Assembly: GCA_903927495.1 (NCBI GenBank)
Contig: CAIYNH010000922.1
Coordinates: forward strand, 1 to 5,854
Length of the DNA stretch: 5,854 bases
Origin: an uncultured beta proteobacterium
GTDB taxonomy: Bacteria > Pseudomonadota > Gammaproteobacteria > Burkholderiales > Burkholderiaceae_C
Direction of reading: 5' to 3'
Shown here piece after piece: positions 1 through 5,854 of this stretch. The stretch's first letter is position 1; each line of letters begins with the position of its first letter. The notes under the pieces are model-generated. The model searched no databases, was not told where the DNA came from, and saw only the letters and a program-made list of their open reading frames with translations. A program made the translations under genes and the position numbers.

Positions 1-1
1 T

Positions 2-43
2 CCGGCTGCCTACGTCAAGCGCGTAAACGCTCTGCTGGTTTAA
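2..43 (+). CDS. Possible C-terminal end of an upstream gene (partial)
   Basis: Frame 2 of the window opens with 13 sense codons reading PAAYVKRVNALLV and closes at a TAA at 41-43. The composition (AYVKRVNALL, amphipathic, with GC-rich codons that give way to AT-rich DNA right after the stop) is what the 3' end of a real gene looks like, and a good terminator follows 75 bp downstream. The fragment is too short to assign to a family. The other two forward frames stay open slightly further but run into the AT-rich spacer. This is an inference from composition and context. Confidence 0.35.
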   Translation, partial: PAAYVKRVNALLV

Positions 44-44
44 T

Positions 45-110
45 TTTTATAGAAGAAATACGCCGCTATTGCTTATAGATAAAGCACAGATAGCTATGTA
101 ATTCATAGTG
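45..110. repeat. AT-rich intergenic hairpin repeat, Comamonadaceae-like
   Basis: Between the possible upstream stop and the terminator lies an AT-rich stretch with nested dyad symmetry. GCTAT at 65-69 pairs with ATAGC at 90-94, and GCTTAT at 71-76 pairs with ATAAAGC at 79-85 (one bulged A) around a two-base loop. Read on the minus strand, the core (ATAGCT, then GCTTTAT, then ATAAGC, then TATAAAAATT) resembles the AT-rich intergenic repeat scattered through many Comamonadaceae genomes. The dyads are seen in the sequence; the family resemblance is from memory and this copy would be diverged. Confidence 0.4.
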
Positions 111-117
111 TTTTATA

Positions 118-150
118 AAAAGCCCCGTGGTTGAAAAATCCGGGGCTTTT
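118..150. terminator. Bidirectional intrinsic terminator
   Basis: A perfect 10-bp stem pairs AAAAGCCCCG (118-127) with CGGGGCTTTT (141-150) around a 13-base loop. The GC-rich core is flanked by A/T runs on both sides, so transcripts in either direction would end in a U-tract: TTTT on the plus strand, and TTTTT followed by ATAAAA on the minus strand. It sits about 80 bp downstream of the leftward EF-hand gene (stop at 232-234) and would also serve the possible rightward gene ending at 43. Confidence 0.85.
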
Positions 151-231
151 GTCTTGCCTAGTCGCGTTCTTCCAGCATCAGCGGCAAATCAGCATCCAGC
201 CTTTTCCAAAGAAGATGCCGATAGCGTATTG

Positions 232-1326
232 CTACAAATCCACCTGCTGCAGCGAGCCCACCTGCCCCGATTCATACAAAAACACACCCGTGCTGCGCAC
301 CAAACCCAGGTTTTTGTTGCTCGCGTTGTTGACCGAAAACGGGCTGCTGACCTGACCCAGGTACAGGGCGCCGACCCCCGTTTCGGCCAAACTGCGCAAA
401 CTGTCCTGGCCACTGGCATCGCGCTGCCAAACCTTGAGCTGACTAAAAATTGCATCGTTTTCATCAATCCACTGATTCCCATCCTGATCGAATTGGGCCA
501 AATCAGTAAATCCGTTGCCACTGCGCGGGCCAAAAAGCTCAGTGCCGTCGTTGACTTTGCCGTCCTGGTTTTTATCAAACACCAAAAAGCCACTGCCAGC
601 GCCCACAAATGCAATATTTTCTGGATGCCCATCCGCATTCAGATCAAAGGCAAATTGCGTGTCTGTCAGTGCCACCCCCTGACCTGAGAAATTGATCACC
701 AGCGGATCTTGGCGCACGGCATCACCCGTTCGAAGCGTGGCCTCACTGGTCTGCACAAACGCACGCTGCATCTCCAACTGCAAAGTGAAGTTGATGTGCT
801 GACCGTCCGCCGTCTGCACTACGCCCTGGGCGCTGACCTGAGTCGTCTGCGCCTCGGCAACCCGCTCTTGCGTGACAAATTCCAGCCCCCAGCCTTGCGC
901 CTGTGGTGAATCGGGCGCAGGTGTCGCAGCAGGGGCCGCAGATGCCGCTGGTGCCGCAACTGCACTTGCGCCGGTTGGCACCTGCAGTTCTTGGGCGTTG
1001 AACACTGTCACGGCGCGACCCGTGATGGCCTCCACCATCGCGATCAACAATCGCAGGCGCGGGTCGAACTGCACGGTGTCCTTGCCTGATGTGAGCGCCT
1101 CGGTCGTGCTGACTTTTGCCGGAGCCTGGGCTCGCTTGTATAAACCAGCGTCGGCCGACCCTGACAAATTCAGATTCACTTCAGAGCGGATGCTTTGCCC
1201 TATGGCACGCCCCTCAAAATCGGGCCTGTGCTGGCCAGTCCAGGCCCGCAATGTGGATTGGGTGCTGCGCAGCGCGACACTGGCTTGCTGGCTTTGCAGG
1301 GTGACGGCGGATTGAGTGATCTTCAT
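232..1326 (-). CDS. EF-hand-type putative calcium-binding protein of unknown function
   Basis: This 364-residue protein begins at an ATG (1324-1326) and ends at TAG (232-234), just before a terminator. No signal peptide or membrane segment is visible at the N-terminus, which is polar and Gln/Ser/Thr-rich. Residues 84-110 form a helical conserved-looking block (FDPRLRLLIAMVEAITGRAV). Residues 118-142 are an Ala/Pro linker. Residues 147-225 look like a beta-rich domain. Residues 226-295 hold three acidic Dx(N/D)xDG-type loops, starting at D228 (weak), D251 (D251, N253, D255, N259) and D280 (D280, D282, N284, D288, D291); the last two fit EF-hand or dockerin-type calcium loops. The C-terminus (LFGPRSGNGF, VGALYLG, STGVFL, ending QVDL) matches what I recall of a widespread family of uncharacterised proteobacterial proteins with VCBS/EF-hand-like ends. 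Calcium binding is inferred from the loops. No partner is suggested: it stands alone and is divergent from the FKBP gene. The upstream GAAGAA is only a weak ribosome site. Confidence 0.85.
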   Translation of the reverse strand: MKITQSAVTLQSQQASVALRSTQSTLRAWTGQHRPDFEGRAIGQSIRSEVNLNLSGSADAGLYKRAQAPAKVSTTEALTSGKDTVQFDPRLRLLIAMVEAITGRAVTVFNAQELQVPTGASAVAAPAASAAPAATPAPDSPQAQGWGLEFVTQERVAEAQTTQVSAQGVVQTADGQHINFTLQLEMQRAFVQTSEATLRTGDAVRQDPLVINFSGQGVALTDTQFAFDLNADGHPENIAFVGAGSGFLVFDKNQDGKVNDGTELFGPRSGNGFTDLAQFDQDGNQWIDENDAIFSQLKVWQRDASGQDSLRSLAETGVGALYLGQVSSPFSVNNASNKNLGLVRSTGVFLYESGQVGSLQQVDL

Positions 1327-1464
1327 GTGATGTTCTTCGACAATAAAGTGGTGAAATTCAGCTCTTTTTAAGCTTTAGTTTTCAGCCGCCAAGCCGTGTC
1401 CGTCGCTCAAGCGATACTTGCAACCCCGATCAGTTTTGCATCTTTTCCCATCAAAGTGTTATCC

Positions 1465-1908
1465 ATGAACCTATTTTTAAAAACCCTCCTGACCTCCACG
1501 ACCCTGAGCCTGTGCACCGCCTGGGCCGCTGATGCCACCCTGACCCTTGCAGCCAAAGAGCCCGGTGCCGTGGTAACGTCCAGCGGCCTGGTCTATAAAT
1601 CGCTCAAAGATGGCACAGGTGCCAGTCCCAAGGCCAGTGACACCGTCAAGGTCAATTACCGTGGCACGTTTCCTGATGGAAAGGAATTTGACAGTTCCTA
1701 CAAGCGCAATCAGGCGATTGAATTTCCCTTGGGCAACGTCATCAAATGCTGGACCGAAGGCGTGCAGCGCATGCATGTCGGCGGCAAAGCCAAGCTGACT
1801 TGCCCGGCCTCAATTGCCTACGGCGAACGGGGTGCCGGTGGCGGTCTGATTCCAGCCAATGCCACGCTGTTGTTTGAGGTCGAGTTGCTGGGTATCAACG
1901 GCAAGTAA
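1465..1908 (+). CDS. Secreted FKBP-type peptidyl-prolyl cis-trans isomerase
   Basis: The product catalyses cis-trans isomerisation of X-Pro peptide bonds, probably as a periplasmic folding helper. I start it at ATG 1465 (147 residues), because this gives a clean Sec signal peptide: MNLFLK, a hydrophobic core, and AWA cleavage before residue 22. A GTG at 1396 would add 23 residues in front of the signal and is less likely. One FKBP domain fills residues 40-147, with the usual pocket residues: Y65 (VNYRG), F75-D76 (EFDSS), V92-I93, W96, Y119 (AYGERG) and the closing IPANATLLFEVELL strand. There is no Mip/FkpA-type dimerisation domain, so it is the short single-domain form. Cys95 (before the pocket Trp) and Cys113 (TCPAS) are the only cysteines in the mature protein and may form a disulfide. 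The signal contains LSLC, but Leu before the Cys argues against a lipobox. It appears monocistronic. No strong promoter was found in the 138-bp divergent gap. Confidence 0.93.
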   Translation: MNLFLKTLLTSTTLSLCTAWAADATLTLAAKEPGAVVTSSGLVYKSLKDGTGASPKASDTVKVNYRGTFPDGKEFDSSYKRNQAIEFPLGNVIKCWTEGVQRMHVGGKAKLTCPASIAYGERGAGGGLIPANATLLFEVELLGINGK

Positions 1909-1927
1909 CGGCCATCCTGGCGGTCTT

Positions 1928-2030
1928 ATTCCGTTTCCAGATCGATACGACACGAAACGCGAAGCCGAAGCCAGTGCTGACGCAGGGCAAGGCGAAGCAA
2001 CAAAGTGTCGGAGTGATATGGAAATGGAAT
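1928..2030. repeat. 103-bp long inverted repeat, candidate extragenic repeat element
   Basis: The 26-base arms at 1928-1953 (beginning ATTCCGTTTCCA, ending CGACAC) and 2005-2030 (beginning GTGTCG, ending TGGAAATGGAAT) are reverse complements at 21 of 26 positions. They enclose a 51-base centre rich in GAAGC, with GCGAAGC occurring directly at 1959-1965 and 1992-1998. The element fills the gap between the FKBP stop (1908) and the stop of the leftward GGDEF remnant (2030-2032), touching the latter. The shape, with terminal inverted repeats, no coding potential and a position between convergent genes, fits a REP/MITE-like extragenic element that could also fold in RNA as a terminator. Only the symmetry is directly seen; that it recurs in the genome is inferred. 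Confidence 0.6.
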
Positions 2031-2441
2031 TACTCGGCGTTGGCAGCTTCGGCAACTACGCGGTTTCGGCCTTCAGCCTTGGCGCGATAGAGGGCCTGGT
2101 CAACCAGCAGCTGCAAAGTAGCTGGTGAATTGTTGGCACCTGGCAACAGCGACACCACACCGATGCTGCAGTTGCGCTGTGCGCTCAGCAACCGCATGCA
2201 CCAGTTGACCCTGCTGATCCAGCACCTTGACCCCCAACGCCATCGGCAAAGTCTCCATACCCACCAGAATGCCGAGCAAGACATCGTCCTGAAAACGCCA
2301 CATGGCTCCGGCGATTCCGGGGCCAAAGGTTTGGCGCATGGATTCGATCTCAGTGTTGACGCGGTTTTCGGTGTGCCGGTAAAACCAGTAACAAAATATC
2401 GGCAATATCGGCAATATCGGCAATATCGGCAATCGCAGCAA
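2030..2441 (-). pseudogene. Decayed sensor-GGDEF (diguanylate cyclase) gene with internal deletion
   Basis: Two minus-strand frames each hold one end of a membrane diguanylate cyclase. The upstream part (about 2441-2200) reads a hydrophobic segment (LPI repeats, then FCYWFY), a linker (RHTENRVNTEIESM) and the start of a periplasmic sensor (GAMWRFQDDVLLGILVGM, then LGVKVLDQQGQLVHA). From about 2170 to the stop at 2030-2032, a different frame reads the last 46 residues of a GGDEF domain: CSIGVVSLLPG, then VDQALYRAKAEGRNRVV, the hallmark C-terminal helix. Everything between is missing: the rest of the sensor, the second membrane helix, and most of the GGDEF domain including the active-site GGDEF motif and product-inhibition site. 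The frames do not match across the join (about 2171-2200), so no working cyclase can be made. The original start is unclear: the only in-frame start is TTG 2439-2441, with no good ribosome site. The frame continues to a stop at 2490-2492. Confidence 0.8.
2395..2439. repeat. 9-bp tandem repeat, four perfect copies plus a degenerate one
   Basis: AATATCGGC is repeated perfectly at 2395-2403, 2404-2412, 2413-2421 and 2422-2430, followed by a diverged unit AATCGCAGC (2431-2439). The unit is three codons long. In the sensor frame of the GGDEF remnant it encodes a Leu-Pro-Ile repeat in the first membrane segment. This is a short-period array of the kind that grows or shrinks by replication slippage without shifting frame. 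Confidence 0.9.
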
Positions 2442-2561
2442 AAGCGGTGAATTTCGGTGGCATACAGTGGTGGTGGTTTTGCACTTGCACTAACCACGCT
2501 GCTGGCTTGGGCAGCAGGAGTCAGTTCAGGCTTCTTTTTTTGTTCACCATAGCGTCTAATT

Positions 2562-2591
2562 TTGAAGCTCAAATGGTTAAAAATTTATGCT
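2562..2591 (+). promoter_or_regulatory. Candidate sigma-70 promoter for the kinase/HD-GYP operon
   Basis: TTGAAG (2562-2567) and TATGCT (2586-2591) are near-consensus -35 and -10 boxes separated by 18 bp, within an AT-rich patch. Transcription would start near 2598, leaving a leader of about 50 bases before the kinase ATG at 2648. This agrees with choosing that start rather than the more upstream in-frame codons at 2447 or 2573. It is a pattern match only. Confidence 0.4.
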
Positions 2592-2647
2592 ACTCTGCCA
2601 ACCGCATCTCTGGCTTGGATCACATTGGCACACAGCGACGCAATACC

Positions 2648-4204
2648 ATGGCTTTTACCAACAACAAAATACCTGCATTTATTAATCAACGCCGCTGGTG
2701 GTGGCTGCTGCTGGGTGCCTGGGCTGCAGCGATTTTCCTGTCATGGCAATCCCAAAGTCGTGATATTGAGCACACCAGCATTCAAGTCGCCGCCGAAGGT
2801 GCTCGCAACATGTTTCGTATGGTGGTTGTCACACGCAACTGGAATGCGAGCCACGGCGGCGTGTATGTGCCCATAACTCCGGCCACTCAACCCAATCCGT
2901 ACCTTCAACATCCGCTGCGTGATGTCATGACCACTGACGGCCTGGCGCTGACGCTGGTCAATCCGGCTTACATGACGCGCCTGATTGGCGAAATTGCAAA
3001 AATTGACACGGGAGCCATTTTCCGTCTGACCAGCCTGAAACCGATCCGTCCCGAAAATGCGCCGGATACCTGGGAACGCAAAGCATTACTGGCTTTTGAA
3101 GGCGGTACACAGGAGTCCATTGAAGTCGAATCCAGCATAGACGGACCCCTGCTGCGCTATATGGCACCTTTGCGGGTTGAAAAGCCCTGCCTGCAGTGCC
3201 ACGCTTCGCAAGGATACAGGGAAGGCGATATTCGCGGCGGCGTGAGTGTCTCGCAGCGTTATGCACCGATTCAGATGGCCAACCAAGCCAGTGTGCGGCA
3301 AACCGCCCTACTTCACACGGGTGTGTTCATGCTGATGGCTGCGCTGGGTTGGTTGCTGCTGGAGTTGCTGCGCAAGCGCTGGCTTGAACTGGTACTGAAG
3401 ATGCAAGAATTGGAAACCACCCGGGACGAGTTGGTGCAAAGCGAAAAAATGGCCTCTTTGGGGCGCATGGTGGCGGGCTTTGCGCATGAAATCAACACTC
3501 CGGTTGGGGTGGCGGTAGGTGCCATTTCTCAGCACGCCGACATCCTGGCCCATATCGACACCCTGATGACACAGGAAGAGGTCAGCGAGACTGAACTTCG
3601 CGCCGAACTCGAGCACCTGCGCCAAGGGGGCGCGCTGGCACTGTCCAACCTGCGTCGTGCCGCCCACCTGGTACAGAGCCTCAAGCGCACCTCGGTGGAT
3701 CAATCCTCCGAACAAGTGCGCTCTTTTGGTATGAAAGAGCTGATTCAGGATGTCTGCGCCACCTTGCAGCACAGCCTCAAACGCTTGCCCGTCACCACCC
3801 ACATTGATTGTGCCGAGGAGCTTCTTATCAAGGGTGTGCCGGGTTTGCTGGAGCAGTTGCTGACCAACCTGATCATGAATGCGCTGCAACACGCCTTTGA
3901 CGACGGCACACGCCCGGGCAATATTCGGATTGCGGCCTTGCGTCAGGGCGATGCAGTGCAGCTGCACTTTTCCGATGATGGCGTGGGCATGACTGAAGAC
4001 CAAGTATCACGCATCTTTGAGCCGTTTTACACCACCCGGCGAGCTCAGGGTGGCTCCGGACTCGGGCTGTATATTTGCTACAACATCGTCACCACCAAAT
4101 TGGGGGGCAGCATTGAATGCGTTAGCTCACCCAACGCCGGTTGCTGTTTTCACATTCAATTTCCAGAACCTTCGCAGCCGTCCCCACAGGAAGCTCACGC
4201 ATGA
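2648..4204 (+). CDS. Membrane histidine kinase with periplasmic DUF3365 c-type haem (CxxCH) sensor domain
   Basis: This 518-residue sensor kinase probably phosphorylates the response regulator encoded directly after it. Order of parts: basic N-terminus; membrane helix 1 (about 17-33, RRWWWLLLGAWAAAIFLSW); a periplasmic region of about 185 residues resembling the DUF3365/Tll0287-like domain (ARNMFRMVV, NPAYMTRLI, RYMAPL); in it CLQCH at 181-185, the covalent c-type haem signature; membrane helix 2 (about 220-241); a short coiled coil with no HAMP domain; dimerisation/phosphoacceptor helix with H280 in FAHEINTP; and the ATPase domain with N-box (407-417, NLIMNALQHAF), G1 (DDGVGM, 443-448), F-box (FEPFYTT, 456) and G2 (GGSGLGL, 468-474). 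All catalytic motifs are intact. The frame is open from 2447, but I chose ATG 2648: the upstream 67 residues lack domain character and contain a candidate promoter. The ribosome site is poor. The stop overlaps the next start by 4 bp. Haem attachment is inferred from the motif and its location; redox or gas sensing follows from the family. Confidence 0.92.
   Translation: MAFTNNKIPAFINQRRWWWLLLGAWAAAIFLSWQSQSRDIEHTSIQVAAEGARNMFRMVVVTRNWNASHGGVYVPITPATQPNPYLQHPLRDVMTTDGLALTLVNPAYMTRLIGEIAKIDTGAIFRLTSLKPIRPENAPDTWERKALLAFEGGTQESIEVESSIDGPLLRYMAPLRVEKPCLQCHASQGYREGDIRGGVSVSQRYAPIQMANQASVRQTALLHTGVFMLMAALGWLLLELLRKRWLELVLKMQELETTRDELVQSEKMASLGRMVAGFAHEINTPVGVAVGAISQHADILAHIDTLMTQEEVSETELRAELEHLRQGGALALSNLRRAAHLVQSLKRTSVDQSSEQVRSFGMKELIQDVCATLQHSLKRLPVTTHIDCAEELLIKGVPGLLEQLLTNLIMNALQHAFDDGTRPGNIRIAALRQGDAVQLHFSDDGVGMTEDQVSRIFEPFYTTRRAQGGSGLGLYICYNIVTTKLGGSIECVSSPNAGCCFHIQFPEPSQPSPQEAHA
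4188..4193 (+). promoter_or_regulatory. Ribosome binding site fixing the HD-GYP start
   Basis: AGGAAG lies 7 bases upstream of ATG 4201, inside the 3' end of the kinase gene. Its quality and spacing, with the ATGA overlap at 4201-4204, decide for this start over the in-frame ATG at 4141, and point to translational coupling of the two genes. Confidence 0.8.
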
Positions 4205-5769
4205 AACTGATCCGAAACAAAGCTGAACCCGACAGCGTCACCCTTCCCATGGCGAGTACCCGCCACCGCTGGAAACTGCTGGTTGTCGATGATGAACCCG
4301 ACATGCTGGAGCTGACCCGCCTGAACCTCAAAGGCTTCCGGTTTGCCGAGCGTGACCTTGACATCGTCGAGGCCAGCTCCGCCAAGCAAGCCCGTGAAGT
4401 GCTGGCCCAGCACGACGACATTGCGGTGGCTCTGATCGATGTGGTGATGGAAACCGACGATGCCGGCCTGCGCCTGGTGGAGTACATCCGCAATGACCTG
4501 AATAATCTGATGATGCGTCTGATCATCCGCACCGGTCAACCAGGGCTGGCCCCGGAACGGTTTGTGATCGACCACTACGACATTGACGATTACAAAGACA
4601 AAACCGAACTCACAGCCACCCACCTTTACACATCGGTAAGGTCAGCACTCAAGGCCTACCGCGATCTGCGCACAATCGACCTGAATCGCCAGGGTCTGGC
4701 CAGAGTACTGGAGGCGGCCCCTGACATTTATCGAATCTCCAATCGCTCACTCAATCAATTTTTTCAGGGGGTGCTGACGCAGATCATCGGCTTGTGCAAT
4801 TTATCGGAGTCGAGCTTTATATCAACCATTGGTGGTGTCATCGCGACCTTTGATGAGATCGATATCACCGTTCAGGCGACTTCTGGCAGCCTGGCTATTC
4901 AAGATCGCTTTGCACAAATTCGCAAACAATGCACGGAGGCAGTGCTCACCGGTCAAATCCCCGATGGTTTGCGCAAAGATGCTTACGTCGTGCCATTGCT
5001 GGTGCAGCGCCTGCCGGTAGGCTTCATCTACATCGAACCAACCCAGGATTTGAGCGATGCTGATCGCGGCCTGATCAGCATGGTGGCCCAGCAATGTGCC
5101 AGCGCCCTCGAAAATTTACGGCTGCACATCGATTTGTCACAATCTTACGACCACATGATCGACATGCTGGCCAAGGTCGCTGAGTTCAAGGACCACACCA
5201 CGGGCAGTCATATCCGCCGCATTGATCACTACACCCGCCTGCTGGCACTGGAGATGGGCATCACAGCAGAAGAAGCCAGCTTGTTTGGTAAGGCCAGTCG
5301 TCTGCATGATGTGGGAAAGGTTGGCATTCCAGATGCCATCCTGTGCAAACCGAGCCGTCTTGATCCGGGCGAATTTGAGGTTGTTCGCACGCACACCTAC
5401 ATTGGTGGAAACATCCTGCAGCGTGACCGTTTTCTGAGCGTGGCCTGTGATGTCGCCATGCACCACCACGAACGCTGGGATGGCAAGGGCTACCCTGAAG
5501 GGCGCCCGTCGCATGAATTTCACCTGGTCACCCGAATCGTTAGCGTGGTCGATGTATTTGATGCCCTGATCAGTCGAAGACCCTACAAAGAGCCATGGAA
5601 TCCGCAAGATGCCGCGCACGAAATTGAACAAGGTGCAGGTACCCAGTTTGACCCCACGGTCGTGACTTCATTCCTGAAACTGTTCAACGCAGGCAAGTTT
5701 GACCACATCATCAGCGCCGCACAGCACGCCACCGATCTGCCTGAACCGTTTGACGCAGCACCGGACTGA
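4201..5769 (+). CDS. Response regulator, REC-DUF3369-HD-GYP cyclic-di-GMP phosphodiesterase
   Basis: This 522-residue cytoplasmic protein is predicted to hydrolyse cyclic-di-GMP when phosphorylated by the upstream kinase. The receiver domain (about 25-155) has the acidic pair D30-D31 (VVDDEP), phosphoacceptor D80 (ALIDVVM), T111 (IIRTGQ) and the lysine region YKDKTELT (K134), where the usual Lys-Pro is Lys-Thr as in other regulators of this architecture. Residues about 155-315 match DUF3369, a GAF-like middle domain (LEAAPDIYRISN, then VGFIYIEP) of unknown ligand, ending in a helix into the enzyme domain. The HD-GYP domain (about 320-500) is complete: H337 (GSHIRR), H369-D370 in LHDVGKVGIPD, H398 (RTHTYIGG), the HHHERWDGKGYPEG block (421-434) and D451 (VVDVFDAL). 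The architecture is shared with RpfG-like regulators but has the extra DUF3369 domain. It is the last gene of the operon; no clear terminator is visible in the 85 bases that follow. Confidence 0.95.
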   Translation: MKLIRNKAEPDSVTLPMASTRHRWKLLVVDDEPDMLELTRLNLKGFRFAERDLDIVEASSAKQAREVLAQHDDIAVALIDVVMETDDAGLRLVEYIRNDLNNLMMRLIIRTGQPGLAPERFVIDHYDIDDYKDKTELTATHLYTSVRSALKAYRDLRTIDLNRQGLARVLEAAPDIYRISNRSLNQFFQGVLTQIIGLCNLSESSFISTIGGVIATFDEIDITVQATSGSLAIQDRFAQIRKQCTEAVLTGQIPDGLRKDAYVVPLLVQRLPVGFIYIEPTQDLSDADRGLISMVAQQCASALENLRLHIDLSQSYDHMIDMLAKVAEFKDHTTGSHIRRIDHYTRLLALEMGITAEEASLFGKASRLHDVGKVGIPDAILCKPSRLDPGEFEVVRTHTYIGGNILQRDRFLSVACDVAMHHHERWDGKGYPEGRPSHEFHLVTRIVSVVDVFDALISRRPYKEPWNPQDAAHEIEQGAGTQFDPTVVTSFLKLFNAGKFDHIISAAQHATDLPEPFDAAPD

Positions 5770-5854
5770 CCGAATTGAAGTCACAACCGGCTGGGTTGAA
5801 CTGTTGACTGTGAATTGTGGGTTTTGCGTTTTGGCGTTTAGGCACTTGCCCCCA

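Noticed and set aside
127..687. 186-residue plus-strand open frame
   Set aside because: It lies antisense to the EF-hand gene and has no recognisable domain; it is a shadow of that gene's codon bias.
1396..1464. GTG start adding 23 residues to the FKBP
   Set aside because: It would bury the signal peptide behind a non-signal extension; ATG 1465 gives a proper signal sequence.
1327..1464. Promoters in the divergent gap between the EF-hand and FKBP genes
   Set aside because: AT-rich hexamers occur (for example TTTAGT at 1374-1379) but none has a credible -35 partner at proper spacing.
1859..2128. 89-residue plus-strand frame running through the inverted repeat
   Set aside because: It starts inside the FKBP gene, crosses the repeat element and ends antisense to the GGDEF remnant, with no domain character.
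2393..2439. Possible CRISPR or iteron array
   Set aside because: The units are 9 bp and directly abutting with no spacers, and there is no replication or Cas gene nearby; it is a coding tandem repeat.
2130..2450. 106-residue plus-strand frame ending in RQYRQY repeats
   Set aside because: It is antisense to the GGDEF remnant; the repeated residues are only the 9-bp array read in another frame.
2447..2647. N-terminal extension of the kinase
   Set aside because: The extra 67 residues (tryptophan- and cysteine-containing, low domain character) precede the natural membrane anchor and overlap the candidate promoter.
3308..4003. 231-residue minus-strand open frame
   Set aside because: It is fully antisense to the histidine kinase, whose motifs are intact in the plus frame.
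5784..5798. CAACC/GGTTG hairpin after the HD-GYP gene as terminator
   Set aside because: The stem is only 5 bp and no T-tract follows; not enough to call a terminator.

Overview
The window looks like chromosomal DNA of a betaproteobacterium, most likely Burkholderiales and plausibly the Comamonadaceae (Rhodoferax/Polaromonas-like). This rests on protein style, moderately GC-rich codon use, and an AT-rich intergenic hairpin at the left edge that resembles a common Comamonadaceae extragenic repeat. It is inference from memory; no search was run.

Layout. Positions 1-43 may hold the last 13 codons of a rightward gene. They are followed by an AT-rich hairpin repeat (about 45-110) and a strong bidirectional terminator (118-150). 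A leftward gene (232-1326) encodes a 364-residue EF-hand-type protein of unknown role. Divergent from it, 1465-1908 encodes a small secreted FKBP-type prolyl isomerase. From 1909 to 2647 there is no intact gene. That stretch holds a 103-bp long inverted repeat (1928-2030), a decayed leftward GGDEF (diguanylate cyclase) gene fused out of frame by an internal deletion (2030-2441), a four-copy 9-bp tandem repeat inside the fossil, and a candidate promoter (2562-2591) for the next operon.

The main content is a rightward two-gene operon. The first gene (2648-4204) is a membrane histidine kinase whose periplasmic DUF3365/Tll0287-like domain carries a CxxCH c-type haem motif. The second (4201-5769) is a response regulator of the form REC-DUF3369-HD-GYP, a predicted cyclic-di-GMP phosphodiesterase. 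Their reading frames overlap by 4 bp (ATGA). Together they predict a circuit in which a periplasmic haem redox or ligand signal leads to phosphorelay and then c-di-GMP breakdown. The broken diguanylate cyclase lies immediately upstream in the opposite direction, so this locus may once have held both a synthesis and a degradation arm, of which only degradation survives.

The last 85 bases (5770-5854) show only a weak 5-bp hairpin without a T-tract; I see no gene or convincing terminator there.
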